Made by a program: the position numbers and the translations under genes
In this document: positions 39,267 through 49,278 of the stretch, in pieces
Position numbering within the stretch: the stretch's first letter is position 1
How the letters are laid out: every line of letters begins with the position of its first letter
Notes under the pieces: model-generated
Seen by the model: the letters and a program-made list of their open reading frames with translations, nothing else
Database searches by the model: none
What the model was told of the DNA's origin: nothing
DNA from: Guillardia theta CCMP2712
Taxonomy: Eukaryota > Cryptophyceae > Pyrenomonadales > Geminigeraceae
Length of the DNA: 56,259 nucleotides
Direction: 5' to 3'
NCBI RefSeq assembly: GCF_000315625.1
Contig: NW_005434660.1
Location: forward strand, 102,325-158,583

Positions 39267-41166
39267 ATGGCTGCGCTGCTCTTCATGTGCCCGACCCTAT
39301 CGTCTGCATTCCATGCCTCCCTTCCTCCCTCCCTCCACCTGCCCCATTCTAGGCTCCTCCTCCGCTCCTCTCGACACCTCTCACAAGGCCACCTGCGTAG
39401 GATGACTCGACCCTCGAAGTTCCCTGCAATGGCGGAGAAGACTGAGCAAGGTGGGATAGGGAGGAGGCAGCTGCTGCTCAGTGCCATGATCCCCTCAGTC
39501 GTGAGATGGAACAGCATGGGTGCTATGGCCTTTGAGGAGGAGAAGAAAGGAGCTGGTAGAGGGCTGAAGCTTCCCGTCATGGGCACAGGAGTTTGGGCTT
39601 GGGGGGACGAAGCGATCTGGAACTACGGTGCGCAGGGAGGAGCTTCAGTGCAATCCATAGAGGAAGCATTGGAGGTCGTTGTCAGCAGTGATCTTGGCTT
39701 CCTTGATACGGCTGAGGTCTATGGCAATGGAGAGAGCGAGCGCCTCGTCGGCTCCCTGCTCAAGAAGCTGCCGGAAGAGAAGCGGCGCAAAGTAAGGGTG
39801 GCCACGAAGTTTTACCCGGTTGTGCCCTCGACGAATCTTCCCCGGGGAGCTCAGGATCTGATCCCAGCACTTGATGCCTCCTTGGCTCGTCTTCAGCTAC
39901 CCAACGTCGACCTGTACCAGATTCACGGCCCTGGTCTTCAGTCCTCAGTACCCCCCCGATGTTGAGTAGGATAACTCTCACTTACCCACTTGCAGGGGGA
40001 GGAGATTGGGGAAGCGCTGGCAGAGGCTGTGATCTCAGGGAGGTGCAAGGCTGTTGGAGTCTCAAACTTTGCGTTCGAAGAGCTTCTGCCTGTCTACCGG
40101 ATCTTGGAGAAACGAGGGATTCCGCTGACGTCAAATCAGGTGTGACATGCGGAAAGACGAGGAGCTGTAGCCTTTGTCGGGAGATGGTTCATGGATTTGT
40201 TTCTTCCTTGTCTGCATTTTGAATCATCTGCTTTGAATGTTGACGTCTTGTCTTGGATGTTATATCATCGGCTGTCGTGACCTGCTAGACCAAAAAGGGG
40301 CTTGTCGACTGCACCTTTCTATGTAGATATGTGAAAAATTCGTTTTCTTTCTTTCTGCCAGGTTGAATTTTCTCTGCTCCGAAGGCTACCTGAAACAGGA
40401 GGATTGCTCGAAGAATGCAGGAAGCTTGGAATCTCTATACTTGTAAGTACTGACGCCAACCCCAACTCCTCCCGTCCCTTCCTCACCTCACAACTGCTGC
40501 TCGCATCAGAATCTTATGATTGAAACTCCTCCTTCTTCTCTGTGCACGCTGCAACCTAAGAAAGCCTTAGGCATACTCGCCTCTGGGGATGGGAAGGTTG
40601 ACGGGAAAGTACGGCAAGGACAAGAAGGCCCCTCGCTCGAGGTTCTTCGGGAGGGTTTCAGATACCAAGGCAAGATGGCTGCTCTGGAGTTTCTGATGAT
40701 GACAAGTCGTCCAGCTCGAAGCTCTGCTCGACCGCATGCGGGAAGTAGGAGCGGCGCATGGAGGGAAGACCCCAGGGCAGGTAGGAGAGCCCTGCTGCCT
40801 CCCCTACCACCCCGCCCCCCTCCTCCCTCCTCCTCCTCTACATCTCATCCTTCTTGTTCCAGGTCGCCCTCAATTGGGTCATGTGCAAGGTGACCTGCTC
40901 CTACTCTCTTCCTTCAATGCCCGGCGCTTCTGAAGCTTTATGACTGCAGGGCGCCATTCCCATCCCCGGATGCAAGAACGCCAGGCAAGCACAGGAGAAC
41001 GCAGGGGCCCTTGGGTGAGGGAGAGGAGGAACGTGAGTAAGTTCACCATGACCTGCTCATGTGCAGCTGGCGACTGAGCGATGAGGAGGTCCACAGTCTT
41101 GATCTCCTTGGCCAGGAGGGATCAATTAACTCCTGGCAGCATGATGCAAAAGTTGCAGGTAGCTAG
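39267..41166 (+). CDS. Plastid aldo/keto reductase with bipartite leader and Tat-like signal
   Basis: Exons: 39267-39947, 39996-40139, 40362-40442, an exon starting at about 40510 or 40559, then about 40713-40781, about 40862-40889, about 40950-41021 and about 41068-41166. Leader: MAALLFMCPTLSSAF is a signal peptide with Phe at the predicted cut, then a Ser/Arg/Leu-rich transit peptide, then GRRQLLLSAMIPSVV ending GAMA, a twin-arginine thylakoid signal. Mature part: LDTAEVYGNGESERLVG (catalytic Asp and Tyr), VRVATKFYPV (Lys), VDLYQIHGPG (His), KAVGVSNFAFEELLPVY, VALNWVMC and GAIPIPGCKNARQAQENAGA (NADPH site), ending WRLSDEEVHSLDL. This is close to plant plastid AKRs such as At1g06690. It reduces carbonyls with NADPH; substrate unknown. 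The exon that should carry the AYSPL-like motif is uncertain. Confidence 0.9.
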
Positions 41167-41750
41167 AATGTCATGACATCGTACTGGTGCCTACCTGCCG
41201 CCCCCCTGCCCCTTTTCCCCTTCCCCGCCGTACCCCTTGCCCGCCCGCCTGCCCGCCCGCCCGCCTCTTCCCCCTTACCTCATCCCCCAATGCACACCAT
41301 CTCCATCATCCTATCTTCGTTTGATTCCTTGCTCTCTCTACTTCTGCCTCCTTTTTCTTTGGCTTTGCTTTGTAATCTCTATCCTTCTCTTAACACGCCC
41401 TCGTGCTTGTCCGCAGTCTGAGCATCTCCTCTTTCTGCCCGTGTTTTGCCCCAAGGAGATGACAAAGGTTTGAAACAGGAAGAATAGCGATTGGATAAAC
41501 AAGTCATGACAGTTGTATGGCGCTGACATACAGACTGAATGTCAAGAAGGAGGACCGAGTGAGAGGGCTTGTCTCAAACTTCTTTGTCTTTTCGCAGAGT
41601 AATCTTCATGTACTTGTATGGTATAATGCACAGGCGCTAGTTCACAGCACGACACGAAGAAATATCACTGCAACCCCAACGATATTCCTAGGATGTTATC
41701 ACAAGAACTGCCCAAAAGCTCTTACCCTCCCTATATTGACACTCAGCCGA
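41167..41750. other. Convergent intergenic region
   Basis: Between the 3' ends of the reductase (plus) and paralogue B (minus). No gene seen; about 41200-41280 is C-rich (CCCGCC units). Confidence 0.5.
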
Positions 41751-42524
41751 TCACTCAGGAGAGTTGCAAGTGTTTCCGCTGCTAGAGGTCGATTGCATGA
41801 AGTCTTCAATGCAGCTCATACTGGGCTGAACATACCACTCGCTCCTGTAGTCCGAGGACCCACTGCTCTGCCCGAACGAGCCCTCCGACATCTCAGACTC
41901 CTCGCTTTCCTCCCCCATACTCTCACTGTTGTTGTCAGCAGAAGCAAGGTTGTTGCTCCCTTCGCTGCCATGATCTTCTGGCTGTATGCTGTCGCTGCCC
42001 CCCGCCTGCGTCAGCGAAGCAGCGTATGAGGACATCGACATCGCTCTTTCTGACCCCCCCGAGGACGACGATGAACTGCCCTCCTGCTCAGTCGTCCTTT
42101 CTACAGGATTCTCTATCTCTGCTGATCGCTCCCTCTGCGTCTGCCCGGCATCGTCCTCACTCGATGCCTTTCCTGACGACGATGCGCTGGCAGACGTGTC
42201 GTCCCTTGCCTCCCTTGTCTCCAACGCATCTGTTACCTTGGCCCAGGACCTCTTGTCCCAGATGTCCCGCACCGTCTTGGCGCTGACGCCATAACACCTT
42301 GCGACAAGCTCACTCTCAACAGACTTGTTGCCTTGACAGAGAGCCTTCTCCTTGAAGATCTTCTTCGCCACTTCTGCGTTCAGCACCCTGTGCCGAGAGC
42401 CGTTGAGGTTTCTTGCGCGTGCATCCGTTGCCGCTCGATTGTTTTCAACAGCCAAGGCAAAGTGGAAGAGATCTGAGTGAAGCGGAAAGCTGCATGGAAT
42501 GCTGTGATTTGAAGGGGTTTGCAT
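41751..42524 (-). CDS. HTH-like domain protein, paralogue B of a local pair
   Basis: A single open frame of 257 residues from an ATG at 42524 to a stop at 41751. N-terminal part: DLFHFALAVENNRAATDARA, then VLNAEVAKKIFKEKAL, then ELVARCYGVSAKTVRDIWDK and RSWAKVT. The remaining 150 residues are Ser/Glu/Gly-rich and acidic, like a transcription activation tail. The domain shares CYGxSAKTVRDIWxxRxWAxVT with paralogue A (37794-38516), including the upstream K-I-F segment; the tails are not alignable by eye. Function is inferred only: probable sequence-specific DNA binding. The two paralogues have the same orientation and are split by the aldo/keto reductase on the other strand, which suggests tandem or segmental duplication. 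Confidence 0.65.
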   Translation of the reverse strand: MQTPSNHSIPCSFPLHSDLFHFALAVENNRAATDARARNLNGSRHRVLNAEVAKKIFKEKALCQGNKSVESELVARCYGVSAKTVRDIWDKRSWAKVTDALETREARDDTSASASSSGKASSEDDAGQTQRERSAEIENPVERTTEQEGSSSSSSGGSERAMSMSSYAASLTQAGGSDSIQPEDHGSEGSNNLASADNNSESMGEESEESEMSEGSFGQSSGSSDYRSEWYVQPSMSCIEDFMQSTSSSGNTCNSPE

Positions 42525-43898
42525 GCTTCGGTTCGTTGGGTTCAGATACTGCTAGGTTCAGAAGTTGTTGAGAGCAAAGCTGATGTCGGCTACCTCTGCA
42601 TGAGCGTCTGGTGCAGATTCAAAGGGCTGACGGTGAGAAGGAAGCTTCTGTGTATAGTAATGTCTCACAAGGACCAGGACGCTGCTGCCGCCTCTGCTTG
42701 CGCGCTGTGGGAAAGGGGCAACGGAGTTGGGCTGCGATGATGACAAGGGGTGGGTGTACAGGAACAACTACCCCATTTTTCCATGGCACAAGTTGGAAAC
42801 AAGGGGGTACTCTGTACCCTCAAATATGGAAAAGAATATTTTTGGAAGGGATTTTCCTCCCAGAGGAACAATGGGGTAGGGGTACTGAAATACATGGTCT
42901 GAACCATGGTTTAGACCAGTCGATGGGATAGCAGACAAGGGGTCCATCATCAAATCTTCAGTGGGTGGGGCCCATAAAAAAATCTTTTTTTAACCCCAGC
43001 GAAAATAGCTGTTTTGAAAGGGTCCGCAGGGGGCTTATTATGGGCCTCAGACCTTAGGATTAGCTGTCCTTGTCGTTACGCGGCGGTTTTAACCTGAGTC
43101 TGATTTTGAGACGTTGTGATATAGGGAAAACGCAATCAAGTTTCCTTCTAAAATCAGTCAATAATTTGTACCATGACCTTAACTTTTAGATTTTTATTCT
43201 CTTTTTAGTTTATTTTTGGAAGTGTTGGATTAGTAGTGAAACTGAAATGCTTGCACAACGAGCGCTTGCAAGGTGTGCGAGATGTTAGCTTATGCTGTTG
43301 TAGGTGATGTTGCAAGCAAGTACAAGCAGGATGAAGAACAGCTTAATGCGCACGAGGTGTTGCATGGTCCAATTATATTACTCATGTTCTAATTACAATG
43401 AACACAGGAACAAAGTTAAGATGCAACAAACCATCACACGTACTACTCAGATCCGTCGTGATGGTGTCAGACTCGGTTCTTTCACGAATCCAGGATGAAT
43501 AGGAAGCTTGCCTTGTTGTACTCCCGGAGAAGGCGATATCCATTTGTGTTGCTAAATCTTGTCAATCATGCGTCGAGGCGAAGCCAATGATTGATTGATT
43601 GATTGATTGCTATGATACAAGTTTACCTCATGAAAACCGTTCACCATAGGAGTCCTCACCATAAGTCTGAAGGTCTTGACATTCCTGAGCTGCCGAGGCA
43701 TCAATCCTCTTGTCTCACAATGGGAAGCACGCGACATACAGGAGCCACGGGTTGATGCGCACTCGGAGCATCAGGTCCAAGGTGGTTTGACTCGCTTGAA
43801 CGTCCCTCGCGCGGGGGGAAGGGAGAACCTTGAACTCGCAACGGTTGGTAAGCCAAAGGTTATGGTTGTCCAGGGGATTAGCTACTTATTGCTAATTG

Positions 43899-43937
43899 AT
43901 TGTCCTCGTACTGATTTTTAACTTAACTTTGAGTAAA
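43899..43937 (-). repeat. Dispersed repeat terminus, copy d (reverse)
   Basis: Reads ATTGTCCTCGTACTG on the plus strand and then TTTTTAACTTAACTTTGAGT. It is the full-length reverse complement of copies at 11763 and 46714, with the same outer end. Confidence 0.9.
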
Positions 43938-44321
43938 GAGACAGCCCCTTGGCGACCTTTAGCAGGGGATTAGCCCTCCGAGGCTCCGTTTGACTAAAAC
44001 ATTTGTACCAGGAGGCTAATCCTAAGTTCAAGTTCTTCCGGTGCCCACTGATATTAAAAGCCCCCTAGTAAACTTTCCAAGTTCCGGCGGCCGCCCGGCT
44101 CAGTTCCAGCCGCTGAGCCTGAGCGGGCCCGCGGCCTTTCTCTCGAGCCGGGAACTTTCACTTCCGAGACTCGGAACAGTGACGGTGACAAGCCTGAAAC
44201 GCGGGCCGGGTAGGATCATGCCAATCTCCGAGCGCAGCCGAAGTTCAACGGTTGGCGGCCGGCGGGGCCCTCGATCAGGTGACTGACTCCAACTGGCATG
44301 CCACGCTCAGTCACCGTCAAG

Positions 44322-44370
44322 GTCCTCGAGTCGTGCTGATCATCGGATTTTTAACTTCAACTTCAGTAAA
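44322..44370 (-). repeat. Dispersed repeat terminus, copy e (diverged, reverse)
   Basis: GTCCTCGAGTCGTGCTGATC is followed by TTTTTAACTTCAACTTCAGT. Several changes and a short insertion compared with copy d; followed by GCCTCCGAGGCTCCTCCCGG. Confidence 0.65.
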
Positions 44371-44695
44371 CTTCGGAAGTTTGACAGCCTCCGAGGCTCC
44401 TCCCGGCGGCCCAGAGTTCTGAAGCCGGCGCGGCCCAGGATGGGCAGGCCGGCCGCGCGCGGTCAGATTGCAGCTACGCACACGGAGAGGCTGACTGCCC
44501 GGCGAACTTACTAAAGGCGGCTCAGTGTTGTCCACCAGGAGCCACGAAAGGCTTGCAGTCTGAATGCCGCGCTTCAACTAGAAATACAGAGAAGGCAGCC
44601 TGGCAGGCTTCTCAGGGATTTGCAGCAACCTGTTAGATGCAGTCACTGAAACAGATTGAACTTGCCATGAGCTAGGAGCTGACCTGCAGTTGACT

Positions 44696-45979
44696 TTAAA
44701 GATGCGTGCTCTTCATCTCCTCTACCCACCTCTTGACCACGCTGGTAAGGTGCGACAACCTGTCGTCTGCGCTGACCCGTAACTTTCTCATGAAGACGAT
44801 GGACTCCCTCGCCATTCTATCTTCTAAGTCCTCACGCCCTTTAGCGTGCATGGCAGGCGGGAGAAATCTGTTCTTGTACTGCCGGAAGTCCTCCAAGGAA
44901 GCCAGGTCGAAGACGATGGTGTACCCGAACTGTCTGCCTTGCTGATCAAAGCTCTTGTGTAGATTGCACTTGAGATACAAGGTGCGCTTCTCGCCATATC
45001 TATCGCTCGTGGCTACTCTCATGTACCACACTGCCTCCTTGCTGAACGAAGCGAACAAGACTGACGTCCAGGCAACCAGGACCTCGTACTCGCTCATGGA
45101 GTGCACAATGTCATGGCAGAAGAAGCGAGAAAGGATCTCTGAGTGGTGATAGCCCAGCAAGTCCGCCACGTCATCGCCTATCCTCATCCTCCTGCAGTGT
45201 AAGTTGGAGTCGAACTCGACTGACAACCATCTACCATGTCCCCATCTTCTGTCGCTGGCAATCTGGTCGAAGCAATCCTCTGTCTCATCAAACTGCCACC
45301 GCGCAGCATCGTTCTGTTGCCAGAAGTTGCTCAATCTCCCCAGCTCTTGCTGCTGAGTGAGAATCTGCTTAAAGCCAGGGTTGCTTTTCAAGTTTGACAC
45401 CATCACCTTGCGCACCAAATCGACGGCGTCGTCCATGGCCACTTTGAGGTCAAGTGGAAGAATCCTGAAGGCCTTGTAAAGCACCGACACATCGAACCCC
45501 AACTCCCATAGAGGACGTACAATCGTGATGTTTACTCCGCTCTGCACCGATGCGTCTTTCAAGGAGCGAAGCGACGCGTCCTGTTCCTGGAGGTCCTGGA
45601 AAAATGCTTCTCTCAGGCTGTGGATTGTTGTTGATAGCGAGACATTTCTTGATTCCGACAAGCACTTGTCGCTCGTTCCTGCAACCACGCACATCGCGCA
45701 CGGCCTAACATCGCTACACTTCCTCTTCTTCAGCTTGCACTCTGAGCAGGAGTTGGAGATGTACTTGGAGCGCTTCTTGCGAACAGCCGGTGCATTCATC
45801 ACCACGCCGGCGTTGACATGCTGCGGTTCGACGTACATAGCACCCGAGGGAGAAGAGCCCGCGGAAACATCCGGCGAGACGATTTCAAAGGTCCTGGCGA
45901 GGTTCTGTGCAGCTTCATGGTTGAAGTTTGACAGCCTTTCTGCCATTAGACGGCACCACTCGTCGTCATCTGCAGCCAT
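44696..45979 (-). CDS. Zn(II)2Cys6 (fungal-type) zinc-cluster regulator with PAS-like domain
   Basis: Intronless frame of 427 residues from an ATG at 45979 to a stop at 44696. The DNA-binding motif is at about residues 75-105: CSECKLKKRKC then SDVRPCAMCVVAGTSDKC. The spacing C-x2-C-x6-C-x5-C-x2-C-x8-C fits the Gal4-type binuclear cluster, with the usual basic run between Cys 2 and 3. Around residues 265-360 comes a PAS-like region (DDVADLLGYHHSEILSRFFC, CNLHKSFDQQGRQFGYTIVF), the fold of several fungal and algal regulators that sense ligands. A helical linker lies between. Probable nuclear transcription factor (inference from the two domains). This zinc cluster is common in fungi and scarce elsewhere. 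The frame is also open above the ATG to 45994, so a short upstream exon cannot be excluded. Confidence 0.85.
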   Translation of the reverse strand: MAADDDEWCRLMAERLSNFNHEAAQNLARTFEIVSPDVSAGSSPSGAMYVEPQHVNAGVVMNAPAVRKKRSKYISNSCSECKLKKRKCSDVRPCAMCVVAGTSDKCLSESRNVSLSTTIHSLREAFFQDLQEQDASLRSLKDASVQSGVNITIVRPLWELGFDVSVLYKAFRILPLDLKVAMDDAVDLVRKVMVSNLKSNPGFKQILTQQQELGRLSNFWQQNDAARWQFDETEDCFDQIASDRRWGHGRWLSVEFDSNLHCRRMRIGDDVADLLGYHHSEILSRFFCHDIVHSMSEYEVLVAWTSVLFASFSKEAVWYMRVATSDRYGEKRTLYLKCNLHKSFDQQGRQFGYTIVFDLASLEDFRQYKNRFLPPAMHAKGREDLEDRMARESIVFMRKLRVSADDRLSHLTSVVKRWVEEMKSTHL

Positions 45980-46713
45980 GAGCCTCAGACTCACGAAACA
46001 TGGGTCGCATGTGCTTACCCACGAAATGCCTCTTCTCGCCGGCGTTGGCTGACATGCTGGGTCCTGATCAACCCTCGCCTACCAACCGTGAAGGAGATCC
46101 TCTAACAGCCAAGGGACGATAAACGACTAACTGTGCAGGTATTAATGCGGCAAGCACGAGCAGAAATAGGCGGAGCAAGGAAATTGTGATGCGCTCGCTG
46201 CAAACAACAAATTTCTGAAAGCTCAGGGAATGATGAGGAAGTTGGAGAGATATGAGGTTGGGAGAAAGGCAAACGAGAAGAAGGAGAAGCAAAGATGAAG
46301 GTATCAATAGTATTTCAGATATAGCTTGAGTGACGAAAAGTCACGGAAAGAAGCAAAAACCGCTCACTCATCGCTAGGCGAAGGAAAACAGACAAGGAAG
46401 AGGCAAGGGCAAAGGGAAGATGGTCTGAGAAGAGATAAAGACGGAGGGGAGAGAGTTGAGCAAGAAGAAGACGACTAGAAGATAGGGGAGCACAGCAGTG
46501 GTCAGGTGAAACCACCGACGAACCATGGAGGAGTACGATAGGAATAGGTGAACAATGAAGGAGAGGATATGCAAGGAGAGGAAGAAAGAGCATGGAGAGA
46601 GGAAGAAAGCGTCAAGTGGAGGGGATGTGGCTAGCATTGAAGACAAGTGTGGGTCGCATTGTTCCTTCCACTCCCATCCCTCTCTCCCCCATTTCGTTCC
46701 TCAGTTTTACCAC

Positions 46714-46752
46714 TTTACTCAAAGTTAAGTTAAAAATCAGTACGAGGACAAT
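46714..46752 (+). repeat. Dispersed repeat terminus, copy f
   Basis: TTTACTCAAAGTTAAGTTAA then AAATCAGTACGAGGACAATT. Near-identical to copy g over 34 bases. Confidence 0.9.
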
Positions 46753-46967
46753 TGTTACCACTATCGATTTTAAAACCGATGTCTCAGGTGTTGTTCGAGA
46801 AGGGATATCCACGATAATTGCTGCCCTTAATAATACTCGTTAAATCAGATGAGGGGGGCTCGACTTGTATAGGAGACGAATAAAAGTTTTAAATTACAAA
46901 AAAGATCCACTTTCTTCCTCGGCCCGGCCGGGGCCCGGCCGGGCCAATTGAGGCACCCCAACACCGT

Positions 46968-47002
46968 TTTACTCAAAGTTAAGTTAAAAATCAGTACGAG
47001 GA
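46968..47002 (+). repeat. Dispersed repeat terminus, copy g
   Basis: Same 34-base core as copy f, ending GTACGAGGAC and then CTCCTG instead of AATT. Preceded at once by CACCCCAACACCG and the palindromic block CGGCCCGGCCGGGGCCCGGC. Confidence 0.9.
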
Positions 47003-47362
47003 CTCCTGCATGCCCTCATGCGGCGCTGGGAGTAGGAGAGGGAGCAGCGCTCCTGTTGCTCTTTGTTGTCGGTCGACCCTTGCTTCCTCCTCGTCCGACT
47101 TCCTCCTATATCTCCTCCTCTCCCTCCTCTCCCTCCTCTTCCTTCTTCCCGAGGTCGAGTCGTTCGACGACTTCACCCGCTTCCCCACGTCCAATTTTTT
47201 CAAAGGGCGAAGCACAACTTTGCTGCAGTCCTTCACCAAGACAAGACGACGCGAACCTCCTTCTCCGTGAGTGTATACTGCTTCTTCCGTCTGTCCCTCG
47301 ATTCTTAATCGCTCTTTGGACAATGCGTAACGAGTGTCTTAGGGTACCTGTCTCTGCCGATA

Positions 47363-49278
47363 TGTCTACGCTGGAGAAAGATCTCTTTGGCGACCGGAAG
47401 ATCAGGATCAAGAGAATGTCGGAAATTTCTGACAAGTATGATGCCTTCATTCTTGATCAGTATGGCGTAATGCACAACGGAGCCATACCGCTTCCAGGAG
47501 CCCTGGAATGCTTTGAATCTCTGTAAGCAGCACTTGATGATTGGAAGAAGACGATAGATGATTCTTGCCGAACAGGAAGAAGGCGGGAAAGAGAATTGCC
47601 ATATTGTCAAATACAAGCCGAAGGTCCAAAGACGCTCTGAAGAAGTTGCGAGGTGAGATCTGAGCGCAGACAGGATTTATGACTCAGAGGCCTGCAGCAT
47701 TGGGGTTTCAGCTTGATAGCGAGGAGTCAGTCATCACAAGGTTCGGCTTCCTTGTAAGACATCTTTTCTGCATCGATGACATTAAGAGACAGCGGCGAAG
47801 AATGTTGGAAGCACATGAACGAGGTCTCCCTGCCCTTGCACAGCCGAGAACCTGACGTGTTGGGAAGAGGATGAATGGCAAGTCCTGTGTGTACTTGACA
47901 TGGAAACGAGAAGTGAAGCCGGCGCTGCTTCAAAGCTTCTTGTCACCTTGTGGAGCAGGTTGAGGATGATGATAAATTTCTCGACGGGCTGAACATTTCA
48001 ACGAGTGATGTTTCAACCGCCGATTTCATCTTGTGATTCATGGCTTGCTGTCGTGACGCTGTTGATCTGATCTGTTCGACAGATGCCACGGAAGTGAGAT
48101 CATTGTGGAGAATTCTTCATCATCCCCTGTAGAGACAGGATTCATCGAGCACGGAAACGTCCTCCTTGCTTATCAGAAGGTCACACGAAACTTTCACACC
48201 TCACCAACCCTTTGCAACAAGTGGAGACCGACTGAGCAACATCAATTTATCGCAGGTCTTAGCAGTAGCACTCAACCGTGGATTGGAAATGTTGGTTGCA
48301 AACGCTGATTACAGGCATGCTAATAATTCTTCCAACCAGACAAGTGCTACTATGTTGCGCTCACCCTTGCTGCTACATCTTTGTCTATTTTTCCCTGTTA
48401 TTGCCTCGTCCCTTCTTTAGAACTTACCTTGTACCTCCTCCCTGTCCCTTGTACCTCCTCCCTGTCCCAACCTCTGCATCCCCACTGAACTCTTCCTTAC
48501 GTGCTTGCTTGTCTTCTCCATGCCCCTCTTCCATTCGCTCTGCCCCATTCTCTGTCTCTCCGCGCCCATCCTCTTTTCTTGCACTTGAGCTCCCTGTTTT
48601 GCCCTCACACCTTCGACTTCCAGTGCCGTCCTTCCCGATGGTTCGTTGGGGCATATGCCAGGTTTGATCGGGCAGCAGTACCAGCTCATGGGGGGAAAGG
48701 TGATAACTCTTTCTTTCCTTTCCTCTCCTTCTCCTTCCATCCCCTCCTCCTTCCCTGACCCTTTTCTCTTCTCCCTACCTTTCCTCCCTGTCTCTTCTGT
48801 CTTCTTCTTCTAACCCGAGTGAAGGTGAAATGGTTTGGTAAACCTCACTCTGAGCATTTCCAAGCATGCTTGAAAACTTTCGGCGAGGACATCAAGTACA
48901 CTCGGGTGGTAGGATGGAGCAGCCCAGCATGCCTCCTGCTGCTGATGAAAGTCTCAGGTGCACGTCGGGGACTCTCTTGACCACGACATCCAAGGAGCAG
49001 CAGATGCAAACCTTGACTCCGTCTTCATCCTGGGAGGAGTGCATGTGATGGGCTACCCTTGCTGCCGCTCTCCGCCGCTCATAGTGTGTCAGGCTCAAGA
49101 GGTCGGCTTGACGACCGGTAAGGATGGCTTGACCACGGGGGAACAGGATGAGGAGAAGGTGGGATCGAGATCAGGTCACTTGTGCAGAGTGATGTACTCA
49201 CAGTCATGATAGATCAACAAGCTCCTTGCTGATGAAGGATGCCACCCCAAGTGGATTCTGGAGAAATTCGTTTGGTAA
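47363..49278 (+). CDS. HAD-superfamily subclass IIA phosphatase (TIGR01459-type)
   Basis: Start at 47363 (MSTLEKDLFG); ATGs at 47322 or 46948 in the same frame would add a leader. Exons: 47363-47522, 47576-47652, 47698-47740, 47793-47823, 47868-47912, 47959-48032, 48083-48179, 48256-48314, 48624-48699, 48826-48905, 48958-49044, about 49093-49101 and 49213-49278. Motif I is FILDQYGVMHNGAIPLPGA (nucleophile Asp), motif II ILSNTSRRS, motif III is around GKPHSEHFQ (Lys), motif IV VGDSLDHDIQGAADANLDS. The end PKWILEKFVW is typical of this subgroup. Members hydrolyse small phosphates such as nucleotides or sugar phosphates; substrate unknown. Introns are mainly 44-54 bases. The intron after 48314 would start with GC (ACAG/GCATGC), not GT. 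All joins keep phase. Confidence 0.82.

Larger units (their letters stand above)
42525..44695. other. Long gene-poor region with decayed repeats
   Basis: No gene accepted over 2.1 kb. About 42745-42930 is rich in GGGGTA/TACCCC words resembling (in reverse) about 52500-52560. About 43588-43610 is a short (TTGA)n tract. Two copies of the dispersed terminus (43899-43937 and 44322-44370) are each followed by GC-rich sequence with GCGGCC and GGCCC words. Short open frames here lack coding character. Confidence 0.55.
45980..47362. other. Intergenic region, purine-rich and with two repeat termini
   Basis: About 46240-46620 is purine-rich on the plus strand. Copies f (46714-46752) and g (46968-47002) of the dispersed terminus are in direct orientation 254 bases apart and enclose AT-rich sequence and a short GC-rich block (46920-46946). 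An open frame on the plus strand (46948-47362) runs into the HAD gene, so part of 47010-47362 could be 5' coding or leader sequence. Confidence 0.55.
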
